Shown piece after piece: positions 51,770 through 60,125 of a stretch of 64,000 bases of DNA (position 1 is its first letter; every line of letters starts with the position of its first letter). Made by a program: the position numbers and the translations under genes. This stretch comes from an uncultured Clostridia bacterium (lineage in GTDB: Bacteria; Bacillota; Clostridia; TANB77; CAG-465): positions 62,001 through 126,000 of the forward strand of contig CAKPOO010000001.1 of the NCBI GenBank assembly GCA_934169925.1. The letters are read 5' to 3'. The notes below the pieces were generated by a model. It was not told the origin of the DNA. It was given only the letters and a program-made list of their open reading frames with translations, and did not search any database.

Positions 51770-52024
51770 AAATTTTGTAGAATATTTTTCTTAAAATTAT
51801 ATAGAGAAGAACTATTAGAACGATATATAAATTATGAAGCAGCAATGTATGTAATTGTAAATTATTGCAGAAATTTAGTTGTGCAATATGATAAATTATT
51901 AGATAATAAAATCTTATCAATGCAAAGAATGAAGAAAATATATACTTGCATTGTTAAACGAGATAATAAAATGCATGAAAAAAATGCTAGTTATTACTCT
52001 GAAAAAATGAAGATAACAAGATAA
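51770..52024 (+). pseudogene. possible remnant ORF after the cassette
   Basis: A frame open from 51770 to TAA 52022 encodes about 84 residues with helix-like LLERYINYEAAMYVIVNYCR and KILSMQRMKKIYTC. The first ATG (51845) has no ribosome site. The sequence looks coding-like but lacks a proper start, so I read it as a decayed gene. The gap 51698-52137 otherwise holds the repeat terminator and a weak promoter (TTGAAA 52070-52075, TAAAAT 52094-52099). Confidence 0.35.
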
Positions 52025-52137
52025 AATATTAAAAAGTTTTATATTAACTTATCGTTATATCTATTTTTATTGAAAATTTTGTAAAGTTTAGTGTAAAATG
52101 TAAGTGTTAGATTTTTAAATAAAAATGGAGGCATAGA

Positions 52138-52416
52138 ATGGGAATAGAAAACAGAAAAAGAAATATTGAAAAAAGTGATTTAGAATCATTTTCTGAGATG
52201 AGATGGGATGATAAAAAAGATAATAGTACTAAAAAAATTACTATGGAAGATTTGGATGATATAAAAGATTTATTAATAAATGAACCTTATTTTTCAGAAT
52301 TAGAAGTAGCAAAAGCTACAAAGGATGTTAAATTTGAAGAAAAACAAGAAGCTCAAAAATATGATGAAAAAATGATTGATGAGTGGTTAGATAAATTAGA
52401 TGATTTAATTAAATAG
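52138..52416 (+). CDS. small acidic/basic helical protein, unknown
   Basis: Not recognised; 92 residues, highly charged (MGIENRKRNIEKSDLESFSE, FEEKQEAQKYDEKMIDEWLD), without membrane segments. TGGAGGC precedes the ATG. It lies 11 bases before the next, similarly charged gene and probably forms a two-gene unit. The small charged composition resembles adaptor or structural proteins, but no family can be named. Confidence 0.6.
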   Translation: MGIENRKRNIEKSDLESFSEMRWDDKKDNSTKKITMEDLDDIKDLLINEPYFSELEVAKATKDVKFEEKQEAQKYDEKMIDEWLDKLDDLIK

Positions 52417-52427
52417 AGGTAAAATTA

Positions 52428-52877
52428 ATGGAAGAAACATATGAAAAAGCATATACAGAAGTTGTAGAATTATTAAAGTATTTTAAAAAGGAATCTGTAG
52501 AAAAAATACCAAAAGAAAAATTAGATTTATATATGAGTAAAAAAGATAAATCATATAACTATAAAGTTGATACAAGTAAGTCTTTTGAAGAACAAAAAAT
52601 GTCAGATAAAACTAAAGCAATATTTGCTAATATATATAGGGATTATTGGGCAAATGATTACCAAAGAGAAAAGATAAAACAAAAGGAAGAAAAAGAGAAA
52701 AAATATTTAGAAAATTTAGAAAGTTCAATGAAGATAGATTGTAATTTTGATGATATTTTTAATAATAAGGTAAAAGAAAGTAATAAAGATGATAAAAATA
52801 GTATTGTTGTTTTAGATAATAAAAAAGGTTTCTTTGGAAGATTATTTGAAAATATAAGAAAAATTTTTAGTAAATAA
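52428..52877 (+). CDS. charged helical protein with amphipathic C-terminus, unknown
   Basis: Not recognised; 149 residues, Lys/Glu/Asp-rich, with a coiled-coil centre (QREKIKQKEEKEKKYLENLE, about 85-104). It ends in a short amphipathic basic helix (KGFFGRLFENIRKIFSK) that could bind membrane. It is encoded right behind the gene at 52138 with a GAGGT ribosome site, so they probably act together. No homology is claimed. Confidence 0.6.
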   Translation: MEETYEKAYTEVVELLKYFKKESVEKIPKEKLDLYMSKKDKSYNYKVDTSKSFEEQKMSDKTKAIFANIYRDYWANDYQREKIKQKEEKEKKYLENLESSMKIDCNFDDIFNNKVKESNKDDKNSIVVLDNKKGFFGRLFENIRKIFSK

Positions 52878-52907
52878 GTATTATATTATGTAAATTAAGC
52901 TTTTTAA

Positions 52908-52936
52908 TTGACATATTAATAAAAAATTGGTATAAT
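52908..52936 (+). promoter_or_regulatory. promoter of the HAD-like gene
   Basis: TTGACA at 52908-52913, a 17-base spacer and TATAAT at 52931-52936, with GGAGG before the start codon at 52991. Confidence 0.8.
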
Positions 52937-52990
52937 CTACATGTTACTATATTTTGATTTTTTATATAATTATAACGTAGGAGGTCTGTG

Positions 52991-53635
52991 ATGAATGAAT
53001 TTTTAAATGAAAAAATTGTCATCATGGACATTGATGGCACATTTTTTAGAGATTACAAAAAAGTATACAAACGGATAATAGGTGAAATATTTGGTAAAAA
53101 TAAAGCAGTTATTTTTATTAACAATTTTTTGTATAAAATTAATGATTTAGATATATTTTCAAATACTATGTTTTTATTTAAATGTGTAATATTATTTTAT
53201 TCTATAATTTCATTTTCAAGTTATAGAAAAAACATAATTAAATTTGAGAAAAAATATGTAAATTATGCAAAAAAGAGTATTGAGTTAGAATATGACAGAA
53301 TAATTAAACCAATAGAGCAAAAAGGATACAAAGTTCTTTTTATTTCACAAGATATTTTTACAGAAAAATTAAAAAAATATGTAAAAAATCCAATTATTAT
53401 TCCAAAAAGTAAACTTGTTTTTGTTATCAATAATTTTTTGTACATGGATGTGATATTTTCTGTAGGTAATAACTATTTTGATGATATTTTACCGGCAAAA
53501 ATTTTAAATTTTAATAGTAAAAAAGTAAAAGTAGTTCCTGTATATATAGGAAATAGTAGGCTTGCAATTAAAATATCTGGTAAAAATACTTTAAAATTTA
53601 CTGATATAAGAGATTTTATCACTAAACATTTTTAA
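52991..53635 (+). CDS. HAD-superfamily hydrolase, SerB-like
   Basis: Predicted phosphatase of 214 residues. Motif I is MDIDGTFF with nucleophile Asp13 and Asp15. A helical cap contains FKCVILFYSIISFSS (about 74-88, hydrophobic, possibly membrane-associated). Motif II is LFISQDIF near 115, and a motif IV-like SVGNNYFDDILPAK is near 155. Spacing resembles the PSPase/SerB group. Substrate unknown. ATG 52991 is preferred; an in-frame GTG at 52988 would add one residue. Confidence 0.7.
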   Translation: MNEFLNEKIVIMDIDGTFFRDYKKVYKRIIGEIFGKNKAVIFINNFLYKINDLDIFSNTMFLFKCVILFYSIISFSSYRKNIIKFEKKYVNYAKKSIELEYDRIIKPIEQKGYKVLFISQDIFTEKLKKYVKNPIIIPKSKLVFVINNFLYMDVIFSVGNNYFDDILPAKILNFNSKKVKVVPVYIGNSRLAIKISGKNTLKFTDIRDFITKHF

Positions 53636-53665
53636 GAAGCACTTTTTAGTGCTTCTTTTATTTTT
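53634..53665 (+). terminator. terminator before lexA
   Basis: AAGAAGCAC pairs perfectly with GTGCTTCTT across a 6-base loop, followed by a T-rich run. It keeps the HAD gene separate from lexA. Confidence 0.85.
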
Positions 53666-53673
53666 ATAAAAAA

Positions 53674-53687
53674 CAAACTTTTGTTTG
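53674..53687. promoter_or_regulatory. candidate LexA operator
   Basis: CAAAC-N4-GTTTG is an inverted repeat overlapping the lexA -35. The core AAAC-N4-GTTT resembles the Gram-positive LexA box GAAC-N4-GTTC with one base changed in each arm. Its position on the promoter suits autorepression. Confidence 0.45.
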
Positions 53688-53713
53688 ACAATGATTTTTA
53701 TATATGGTATAAT
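53685..53713 (+). promoter_or_regulatory. perfect sigma-A promoter of lexA
   Basis: TTGACA at 53685-53690, a 17-base spacer and TATAAT at 53708-53713: full consensus. The promoter start overlaps the candidate LexA operator. Confidence 0.85.
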
Positions 53714-53744
53714 CGAAAATAAGTTATTTAGGAGGAGAAAATAT

Positions 53745-54347
53745 ATGGAGTCTTTAAATGCAAAAGAACAAAAAGTTTTTGATTATATAAAAGAAAAGGT
53801 AAAAGATACAGGTTATCCGCCTTCTGTAAGAGAAATATGTGCTGCTGTTGGATTTAAATCAACTTCATCTGCACATCAATATATTGCTAAACTTGCAGAA
53901 AAAGGATATATTTCAAAAGATGATTTAAAAACAAGAGCAATAAAAATAGTTGGTGCGGAATCTACAATTGCAATTCCCGTAGTTGGAAAAGTTGCTGCTG
54001 GTGAACCAATACTTGCAGAAGAAAATGTAGAAGATTATTTTTCTATTGGTGAGAGCTTTTTTAGTAAAGATGCTTTAAGAAATGATAATTTTATTTTAAA
54101 AGTTCAAGGTCAAAGTATGATAAATGTAGGAATAAATAATGGTGACTATATAATTGTATCTAAGCAATCAACAGCAAGAAATGGTCAAATTGTTGTAGCT
54201 ATGATAGAAAATGAAGCTACAGTAAAAACTTTTTATAAAGAAGATGGACATATAAGACTTCAACCAGAAAATGATACTATGGATCCAATTATTGTAAAAG
54301 ATGTTACTATACTTGGAAAAGTTGTAGGATTATTTAGAAAATTTTAA
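53745..54347 (+). CDS. lexA: LexA repressor
   Basis: SOS repressor that cleaves itself on contact with RecA filaments. The 200 residues include an N-terminal winged helix (about 1-70) with YPPSVREICAAVGFKSTSSA. The peptidase domain has cleavage site AAGEP in KVAAGEPILAEE, serine in QGQSMINVGI and lysine in NEATVKTFYKED, and the C-terminal VTILGKVVGLFRKF is standard. The start is ATG 53745, with GGAGGAGA seven bases upstream; 53685 is not a coding start, as the promoter lies there. A strong hairpin follows that overlaps the dpaB ribosome site. Confidence 0.96.
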   Translation: MESLNAKEQKVFDYIKEKVKDTGYPPSVREICAAVGFKSTSSAHQYIAKLAEKGYISKDDLKTRAIKIVGAESTIAIPVVGKVAAGEPILAEENVEDYFSIGESFFSKDALRNDNFILKVQGQSMINVGINNGDYIIVSKQSTARNGQIVVAMIENEATVKTFYKEDGHIRLQPENDTMDPIIVKDVTILGKVVGLFRKF

Positions 54348-54350
54348 TTA

Positions 54351-54378
54351 ACATAAAAAACACTCTCGACATAGAATA
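54351..54378 (+). promoter_or_regulatory. candidate sigma-K promoter of dpaB
   Basis: AC at 54351-54352, a 17-base spacer, then CATAGAATA at 54370-54378, matching the sigma-K pattern (AC, 16-17 bases, CATANNNTA). Transcription would start near 54385-54386. In Bacillus the spoVF operon is under sigma-K, so the position before dpaB fits. Confidence 0.6.
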
Positions 54379-54400
54379 TATATTAGTCGGGGGTGTTTTT
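54356..54400 (+). terminator. terminator-like hairpin after lexA that hides the dpaB ribosome site
   Basis: Arms 54356-54370 and 54386-54400 pair fully (AAAAACACTCTCGAC with GTCGGGGGTGTTTTT, two wobbles). The 15-base loop holds most of the candidate sigma-K -10. The T run directly abuts the dpaB ATG at 54401, and GGGGGTG in the 3' arm is the only ribosome site. Confidence 0.7.
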
Positions 54401-54982
54401 ATGCAATTAAAAAATTTGAATGTTGGACTAGGTATAACCGGCTCTTTTTGCAATTTTAAATATGTAAGAGATATTATTGAGGATTTAAAAAGGCAAGAGG
54501 TAAAAAATATAATTCCTATTGTTTCATATAATGTAAAAAATTTAGATACAAGATTTTATAAAGCGCAAGATTTTATAAAAATGTTGGAAGAAACTACAGA
54601 AAATAAAGTAATAGATAGTATTGTAAAAGCTGAACCGATTGGTCCAAAGAATTTAATAGATGTTTTGATAATTTGTCCATGTACAGGTAATACACTTGGA
54701 AAAATTGTAAATGCAATAACTGATACACCAGTGACAATGGCGGTAAAATCACATATTAGAAATAACAAACCAGTTGTTATTGGAATATCAACTAATGATG
54801 CTATGGGGTATACATTTGAAAATATTGGAAAATGTTTAAATACTAAAAATTTCTATTTTATACCATTTAGGCAAGATGATTTTTTGGCAAAACCTAAATC
54901 TTTGGTTTTTGATAGTAATCATTTAATTGAAGCAACAATGCAGGCAATGGATAATAAACAAATAGAGCCTATTATTTTATAA
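54401..54982 (+). CDS. dpaB: dipicolinate synthase subunit B
   Basis: Flavoprotein-like subunit of dipicolinate synthase, which with DpaA makes dipicolinic acid for the spore core. The 193 residues start LNVGLGITGSFCNF, and the flavin/CoA-type motifs IICPCTGNTLGKIVNAITDT and VTMAVKSHIRNNKPVVIGIS are intact. The C-terminal NFYFIPFRQDDFLAKPKSL is also conserved. It is unlinked from dpaA, unlike Bacillus. The ribosome site GGGGGTG lies in the 3' arm of a strong hairpin. A candidate sigma-K promoter would give a message lacking the 5' arm. Confidence 0.9.
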   Translation: MQLKNLNVGLGITGSFCNFKYVRDIIEDLKRQEVKNIIPIVSYNVKNLDTRFYKAQDFIKMLEETTENKVIDSIVKAEPIGPKNLIDVLIICPCTGNTLGKIVNAITDTPVTMAVKSHIRNNKPVVIGISTNDAMGYTFENIGKCLNTKNFYFIPFRQDDFLAKPKSLVFDSNHLIEATMQAMDNKQIEPIIL

Positions 54983-55016
54983 TAAAAAACAGCCACTAGA
55001 AATATCTAGTGGCTGG
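54983..55016 (-). terminator. terminator of the minus-strand gene (hairpin shared with dpaB end)
   Basis: CAGCCACTAGA pairs with TCTAGTGGCTG across a 4-base loop. On the minus strand it is followed by a TTTTTTA run; on the + strand the T run is poor. Confidence 0.75.
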
Positions 55017-55064
55017 AATTTGCTATTTTAATAATAAATAAAATAAAGTATAGTAATAAAAAAA

Positions 55065-55499
55065 TTAGTACTTACTACAAACGTAGTTGTAAAGATTTAC
55101 TATTGTGCGTTTTCCTGCAGCTTTCTTAAAATCGCCTTCACCTGAAATGGTCTTCTTAGTTTTCTTTAAAACCTCGTAGTCAAATGTTGGTTTGGAAATT
55201 AATTTTCCAAGCGTATCTCCTGAAAGTTTGAATAAGCTTGTATTGTCAGACAATTTCTTTAATTCCAAAGAAATTAATTCACCTTTACTAAAAGTCGCAA
55301 AGACTACGTAATCAAAGTGAACTGTTGTTGGTAAAGCTTTCTTTGAAGTTTTTACTTCTTTTCTTAATTTCTTTTCATTTGCCATAGTGCAAAACAAGAT
55401 ATCATCAGCATCAAAGAAGTTTGCAAAATAAACTCGCTTTAGCTGTTTCTTTTCTTTTGAATCTTTTTCCAATACTTCATCCTTTAACTGTTGTGTCAT
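55065..55499 (-). CDS. unknown basic protein on the minus strand
   Basis: Not recognised; 144 residues from ATG 55499, with GGAGG upstream (the longer form from 55526 would overlap that site). Starts TQQLKDEVLEKDSKEKKQLK, then alternating strands (RVYFANFFDADDILFCTM, HFDYVVFATFSKGELISLEL) and ends basic, KKAAGKRTIVNLYNYVCSKY. The pattern suggests a small globular alpha/beta protein, and FDYVVFATFSKGELISLELK is faintly reminiscent of nuclease-like folds, without catalytic residues I would trust. Codon use (AAG, CAG) resembles the other accessory genes. Its own promoter and terminator make it a single unit. Confidence 0.65.
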   Translation of the reverse strand: MTQQLKDEVLEKDSKEKKQLKRVYFANFFDADDILFCTMANEKKLRKEVKTSKKALPTTVHFDYVVFATFSKGELISLELKKLSDNTSLFKLSGDTLGKLISKPTFDYEVLKKTKKTISGEGDFKKAAGKRTIVNLYNYVCSKY

Positions 55500-55570
55500 A
55501 ACTAAACCTCCTGCAAAAATAATCATAAAGTGTAAATTTACCTTTATCTAGTTTATAAGTTACATAAATT

Positions 55571-55599
55571 ATTGTAACATAGTAATTAAAAAATGTCAA
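55571..55599 (-). promoter_or_regulatory. promoter of the minus-strand unknown gene
   Basis: On the minus strand TTGACA (55599-55594), a 17-base spacer and TACAAT (55576-55571). Confidence 0.7.
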
Positions 55600-55700
55600 A
55601 TGAATAATACCCTAATTTTTACATATTTTTTACAAATTTAACTTTTAAATTAATTCCATATATGATATAATTCTATGAGTTAAAGGAAGGAAGAAAATAT

Positions 55701-57017
55701 ATGAATTTAGGACTTGTAACTTTAGGATGTTCAAAAAATCAAGTTGATAGTGAAGTAATGCTTGGATTTTTTAAAAGTAAGGGCTTTAATATTGTAAATA
55801 ATCCAGAAGAAGCTGAAGTAATTGTGGTTAATACTTGTGGTTTTATTGAATCAGCAAAAAAAGAAGCTATTGATACTATTTTTGAAATGGCTGATTATAA
55901 ACAATATGGAATATGCAAATATCTTATTGTAACAGGATGTTTAGTTAAAAGATATAAAAAAGATATTTTAAAATTAATGCCTGAAGTAGATCTTTGTATT
56001 GGTAATGACGAATATGATAAATTCGATACTATTTTTTCAGATTTTTTTAAACTTAATTTACCTTGTAAAAAATTAAATTTCGGTGATAGACTTATTTCTA
56101 CAAAATTTCCAATGGCGTATGTAAAAATTTCAGATGGTTGTGATAATAGATGTACTTATTGTGCAATACCTTCAATAAGAGGAAATCATAGAAGTAGAAA
56201 AATGGAAGATATTGTAGATGAGGTAAAAATGCTTGCATCCCAAGGAATAAGCGAGATTTGTTTAATTGCTCAAGATACAACAAAATATGGTGTAGATTTA
56301 TATGGAAAATATATGCTTACAGAATTAATAAGAAAAATTTCTGAAATTGAAGGTATAAAATGGATAAAAATATTATATATGTATTTATATGAGGTTACAG
56401 ATGAATTAATAGAAGAAATTAAAAATAATGATAAAGTTGCAAAATATTTTGATGTACCTATTCAACATATAGATGACGATATTTTAAAAGCGATGAATAG
56501 ACATGATACAAGTAAAATTATATATGATACTATAGAAAAAATCAGAAAAAATATACCAAATGCAATTTTAAGAACAACTGTTATAACTGGATTTCCTGGT
56601 GAAACAGATGAAAATTTTGAACATTTATATAATGCAGTAAAAAGTATAAAATTTGATAGATTGGGCGGATTTACATATTCTCAAGAAGAAGGTACAAGAA
56701 GTGCTGAATTTAAAAATCAAATTGATGAGAAAGTAAAAAAAGATAGATTAGATAAAATATTAAAGGCTCAACAAGAAATTTCATTAGAAAAAATGAAAGA
56801 AAGAATTGGTGAAAAGACAGAAGTAATTGTTTATGATATTTCAGAAGATGAAAAATATTTTGTTTGTAGATCTATAAAAGAAGCACCAGATGTTGATGGC
56901 AATATTTATATCGAAATTAATGAAGAAACGGCAAATAAAGTTGTTATTGGTGAGTATTGTAATGTTCAAATCATCGATAATAACGAGTATGATTTATTTG
57001 CCAAATTAGCTTATTAG
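55701..57017 (+). CDS. rimO: ribosomal protein S12 methylthiotransferase RimO
   Basis: Radical-SAM enzyme adding a methylthio group to an aspartate of ribosomal protein S12. The 438 residues begin with an MTTase/UPF0004 domain (LGLVTLGCSKNQVDSEVMLG; cysteines in VVNTCGFI and VTGCLV). The radical-SAM motif CxxxCxxC is in SDGCDNRCTYCAIPSIRG, followed by the RimO blocks GISEICLIAQDTTKYG, FDVPIQHIDD and TTVITGFPGETDENF, and a C-terminal TRAM domain. AAGGAAGG precedes the ATG. rho follows after 10 bases, so they are probably co-transcribed. Confidence 0.95.
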   Translation: MNLGLVTLGCSKNQVDSEVMLGFFKSKGFNIVNNPEEAEVIVVNTCGFIESAKKEAIDTIFEMADYKQYGICKYLIVTGCLVKRYKKDILKLMPEVDLCIGNDEYDKFDTIFSDFFKLNLPCKKLNFGDRLISTKFPMAYVKISDGCDNRCTYCAIPSIRGNHRSRKMEDIVDEVKMLASQGISEICLIAQDTTKYGVDLYGKYMLTELIRKISEIEGIKWIKILYMYLYEVTDELIEEIKNNDKVAKYFDVPIQHIDDDILKAMNRHDTSKIIYDTIEKIRKNIPNAILRTTVITGFPGETDENFEHLYNAVKSIKFDRLGGFTYSQEEGTRSAEFKNQIDEKVKKDRLDKILKAQQEISLEKMKERIGEKTEVIVYDISEDEKYFVCRSIKEAPDVDGNIYIEINEETANKVVIGEYCNVQIIDNNEYDLFAKLAY

Positions 57018-57027
57018 GAGGTAAATT

Positions 57028-58353
57028 TTGTATAGTAAAGAAAAATTAAAGAGTTCTACTTTGACTCAATTAAGACAAATAGCAGATGATTTAAAAATTG
57101 ATGGTTATCAAAGATTAAAAAAAGAATACTTAATAGAAGAAATTATTAAAAATTTAGAAGATAGCAATAGCTTAGAAGAAAAAATTGATATTCAAATTGA
57201 AAATCCAGAAACAGATTATATTGCAGAGGGAATATTAGAAGTTATGCCTGATGGATATGGATTTTTAAGAAGTGATAATTACTTACCTGGAGATAAAGAT
57301 ATATATGTATCACAAACTCAAATAAAAAGATTTAAACTTTCAACAGGTGATATGCTAAAAGGAATTGCTAGATTTACAACTGATCCACAAAATAAATTTC
57401 CATCTCTTATATATATTGATAAAATAAATTCTGATAGAGTAGAAGTTGCTCTAAAAAGAAAAAATTTTGATGCTTTAATACCAATTTATCCAACCGATAG
57501 ATTGATTCTTGAAACAGATACTAAAAATTTTTCTACAAGAATTATTGATATAATAGCACCAATAGGTAAAGGACAACGTGGATTAATAGTTGCGCAACCA
57601 AAAGCTGGTAAAACAACACTTTTAAAGCAAATAGCAAATGGAATATTAACTAATAATAAAAATGTTAAGCTAATGGTATTATTAATTGATGAAAGACCAG
57701 AAGAAGTTACAGATATAGAAAGATCAATTGATGCAGAGGTTATTCATTCAACTTTTGATGAGTCACCAGAACATCATATAAAAGTTGCAAAAATGGTTTT
57801 AGAAAGAGCAAAAAGATTAGTTGAACATGATAAAGATGTAGTTATTTTACTTGATAGTATCACAAGACTTACAAGAGCAAGTAATTTAACTGTAGATCCA
57901 AGTGGTAGAACTTTATCAGGTGGTCTTGATCCTGCTTGCTTGTATTTTCCTAAAAAGTTTTTTGGTGCTGCTAGAAATATTGAAAATGGTGGAAGTTTAA
58001 CAATACTTGCAACTGCTCTTACAGATACTGGTAGCAGGATGGATGATATTATATTTGAAGAATTTAAAGGTACAGGAAATATGGAAATACATCTTGATAG
58101 AAAATTAACAGAAAGAAGAATATTTCCAAGTATTGATATATATAAGTCTGGAACTAGAAGAGATGATTTACTACTTTCAAAAGATGAACAAGAATGTGGA
58201 ACTTATATAAGAAGATTAATGTCACAAGGTAATACATCATCTTGTAATGTAGAGATGATGGAAAAAATATTAAATATAATTACAAAAACAAAGAATAATA
58301 AAGAATTTGTTGAAGTTTTTTTAGAAAATATGAGAAAAAAATCTAATAAATAA
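57028..58353 (+). CDS. rho: transcription termination factor Rho
   Basis: Hexameric RNA-dependent ATPase. The 441 residues include an N-terminal helical domain (LTQLRQIADDLKIDGYQRL) and an OB-fold RNA-binding part (VMPDGYGFLR, GDKDIYVSQTQI). The ATPase core has Walker A GLIVAQPKAGKTTLLKQI, Walker B VVILLDSITRL and GALDPAC-like GGLDPACLYFPKKFFGAARN. The start is UUG at 57028, eight bases after GGAGG; there is no better ATG. The N-terminal extension seen in some high-GC bacteria is absent. Confidence 0.95.
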   Translation: MYSKEKLKSSTLTQLRQIADDLKIDGYQRLKKEYLIEEIIKNLEDSNSLEEKIDIQIENPETDYIAEGILEVMPDGYGFLRSDNYLPGDKDIYVSQTQIKRFKLSTGDMLKGIARFTTDPQNKFPSLIYIDKINSDRVEVALKRKNFDALIPIYPTDRLILETDTKNFSTRIIDIIAPIGKGQRGLIVAQPKAGKTTLLKQIANGILTNNKNVKLMVLLIDERPEEVTDIERSIDAEVIHSTFDESPEHHIKVAKMVLERAKRLVEHDKDVVILLDSITRLTRASNLTVDPSGRTLSGGLDPACLYFPKKFFGAARNIENGGSLTILATALTDTGSRMDDIIFEEFKGTGNMEIHLDRKLTERRIFPSIDIYKSGTRRDDLLLSKDEQECGTYIRRLMSQGNTSSCNVEMMEKILNIITKTKNNKEFVEVFLENMRKKSNK

Positions 58354-58381
58354 AAGTAAAAATATAAAAGAGGGATAATAT

Positions 58382-60031
58382 ATGAATAGGAAAATAAAGG
58401 TTATTTTTGAAGATGAAAGGCAAATAGAAGTTGATTATAAAACACCTGCTATTGAAGCTGTAAAAATGGTACAAGGTGACGTAAATAAAATTCTTGCTTT
58501 AAATATAAATAATGAAGTAAAAGGATATGATTACGAACTTGTTAAAGATGCAAATTATATAAAATTTATAGAATATCAATCAGAAGATGGATATAGAATA
58601 TATTCTAGAACTTTAAAAATGATTTTATATATGGCACTTACTTCTTTGTATTCTAATGCAAATGTTGATTTTATTGCTACAATAAACAAAGATCAGTATT
58701 TTGTAACAAAGGATATGAAATTAACACCATTCAAAATAGAAAAAATAAAAGAAAAAATGAAAGAAATCATAAAAAAAGATTTACCAATTGTAAAAAAAGT
58801 GATTTCATTAGAAGAAGCAGAAGTTTTATATACAGCATCTAATGATCTTGAAAAATTAGATGCATATAAAAATAAATTAACTAATTATATTAGCATATAT
58901 TTTTGTGATGGAATGTATAATTATTTTTATGGTAGACTTGCTCCAAGTACGGGATATACTAGTATATTTGATTTAGTACCATATAAAGATGGGGCAGTCT
59001 TAGTATTTCCAGATAAAAATTGGAATGTAAAAAAAGATATTACAGAAGATAGAATGTATGAATCATATATTAATTGCAACAAATTAAATGATATTATAGG
59101 TGTAAAAAATGTTGGACAATTAAATAAAGCAATTTTAAATGATAAATCAAGTCAAATTATACAAGTATGTGAAGCAATTCATCAAAGAAAAATGGTTGAA
59201 ATTGCTTTAGATATAGAAAAAAGAAAAAATATAAAAATGATTTTAATTGCAGGTCCATCTTCTTCTGGAAAAACAACTTTTGCACAAAAATTAGGTGTAC
59301 AATTAAGACTTACAGGGTATAATCCTATTACAATTTCAATGGATAATTATTTTAAAGAAAGAGTTGATACTCCACTTGATGAAGAAGGAAAATATGACTT
59401 TGAGACTGTAGATGCTCTTGATATTGAATTATTTAATACACAAATGAGAGATTTAATAGCCGGAAAAACTGTTGAATTGCCAGAGTTTGATTTTTATGAA
59501 GGTAAGAAAAAATATAACGGAAAATATTTAAAATTAAATAAAAATGATATATTAGTTGTTGAAGGAATTCATGCATTAAATCCAATACTTACAGAATTTA
59601 CACCAGCAGAAAATAAATATAAAATATACATTGCACCTGTTGCAGCAATTAATATGGATGGATATACAAAAGCTTCATCTTCTGATATTAGATTAATAAG
59701 AAGAATGGTAAGAGATTATGCTACACGTGGACATAGTGTTGAAAGAACTTTCGAACTTTGGAAGAATGTAAAAAGAGGAGAAGAAAAATATATTTTCCCA
59801 TTTGTAAATACAGTAGATTTTGTTTTTAATTCAAGTCTTGCATATGAAACAAGTGTAATAAAAACTTTTGCTCAACCACTTTTACTACAAGTTGACAAAG
59901 ATAGCAAATACTATGGAGAGGCAAGAAGACTATATGAACAATTAAATTATTATTTACCTATGGAAACAGGAAATGTTCCAATTGATTCTATAATTCGTGA
60001 GTTTATAGGAAATGGATGCTTTTATAGATAA
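58382..60031 (+). CDS. nucleoside kinase with N-terminal TGS-like domain
   Basis: The clostridial nucleoside-kinase family of about 550 residues (549 here). An N-terminal ubiquitin-like TGS domain (KIKVIFEDERQIEVDYKTPA) is followed by a threonyl-tRNA-synthetase second-domain-like region. A uridine-kinase-type P-loop domain comes next, with GPSSSGKTTFAQKL near 285-298, SMDNYFKERVDTP, YDFETVDALD, and late VEGIHALNPIL. It probably phosphorylates uridine or another nucleoside; the precise substrate is unknown. It follows rho after 28 bases with an AGAGGGAT ribosome site. Confidence 0.88.
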   Translation: MNRKIKVIFEDERQIEVDYKTPAIEAVKMVQGDVNKILALNINNEVKGYDYELVKDANYIKFIEYQSEDGYRIYSRTLKMILYMALTSLYSNANVDFIATINKDQYFVTKDMKLTPFKIEKIKEKMKEIIKKDLPIVKKVISLEEAEVLYTASNDLEKLDAYKNKLTNYISIYFCDGMYNYFYGRLAPSTGYTSIFDLVPYKDGAVLVFPDKNWNVKKDITEDRMYESYINCNKLNDIIGVKNVGQLNKAILNDKSSQIIQVCEAIHQRKMVEIALDIEKRKNIKMILIAGPSSSGKTTFAQKLGVQLRLTGYNPITISMDNYFKERVDTPLDEEGKYDFETVDALDIELFNTQMRDLIAGKTVELPEFDFYEGKKKYNGKYLKLNKNDILVVEGIHALNPILTEFTPAENKYKIYIAPVAAINMDGYTKASSSDIRLIRRMVRDYATRGHSVERTFELWKNVKRGEEKYIFPFVNTVDFVFNSSLAYETSVIKTFAQPLLLQVDKDSKYYGEARRLYEQLNYYLPMETGNVPIDSIIREFIGNGCFYR

Positions 60032-60044
60032 AATGTTAAACTTT

Positions 60045-60082
60045 AAAGATAGTAGGTTTATGCTTACTATCTTTATTGATAT
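60045..60082 (+). terminator. terminator after the nucleoside kinase gene
   Basis: AAAGATAGTA pairs perfectly with TACTATCTTT across a 10-base loop, followed by T-rich sequence. Confidence 0.75.
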
Positions 60083-60125
60083 TTTACATATTTTATGTTA
60101 AAATGTATTCATTGAGGTTTTATTT

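Noticed and set aside
53685..53744. Longer LexA starting at 53685
   Set aside because: That codon lies in the perfect -35 of the lexA promoter; the ATG at 53745 has GGAGG and matches the family start.
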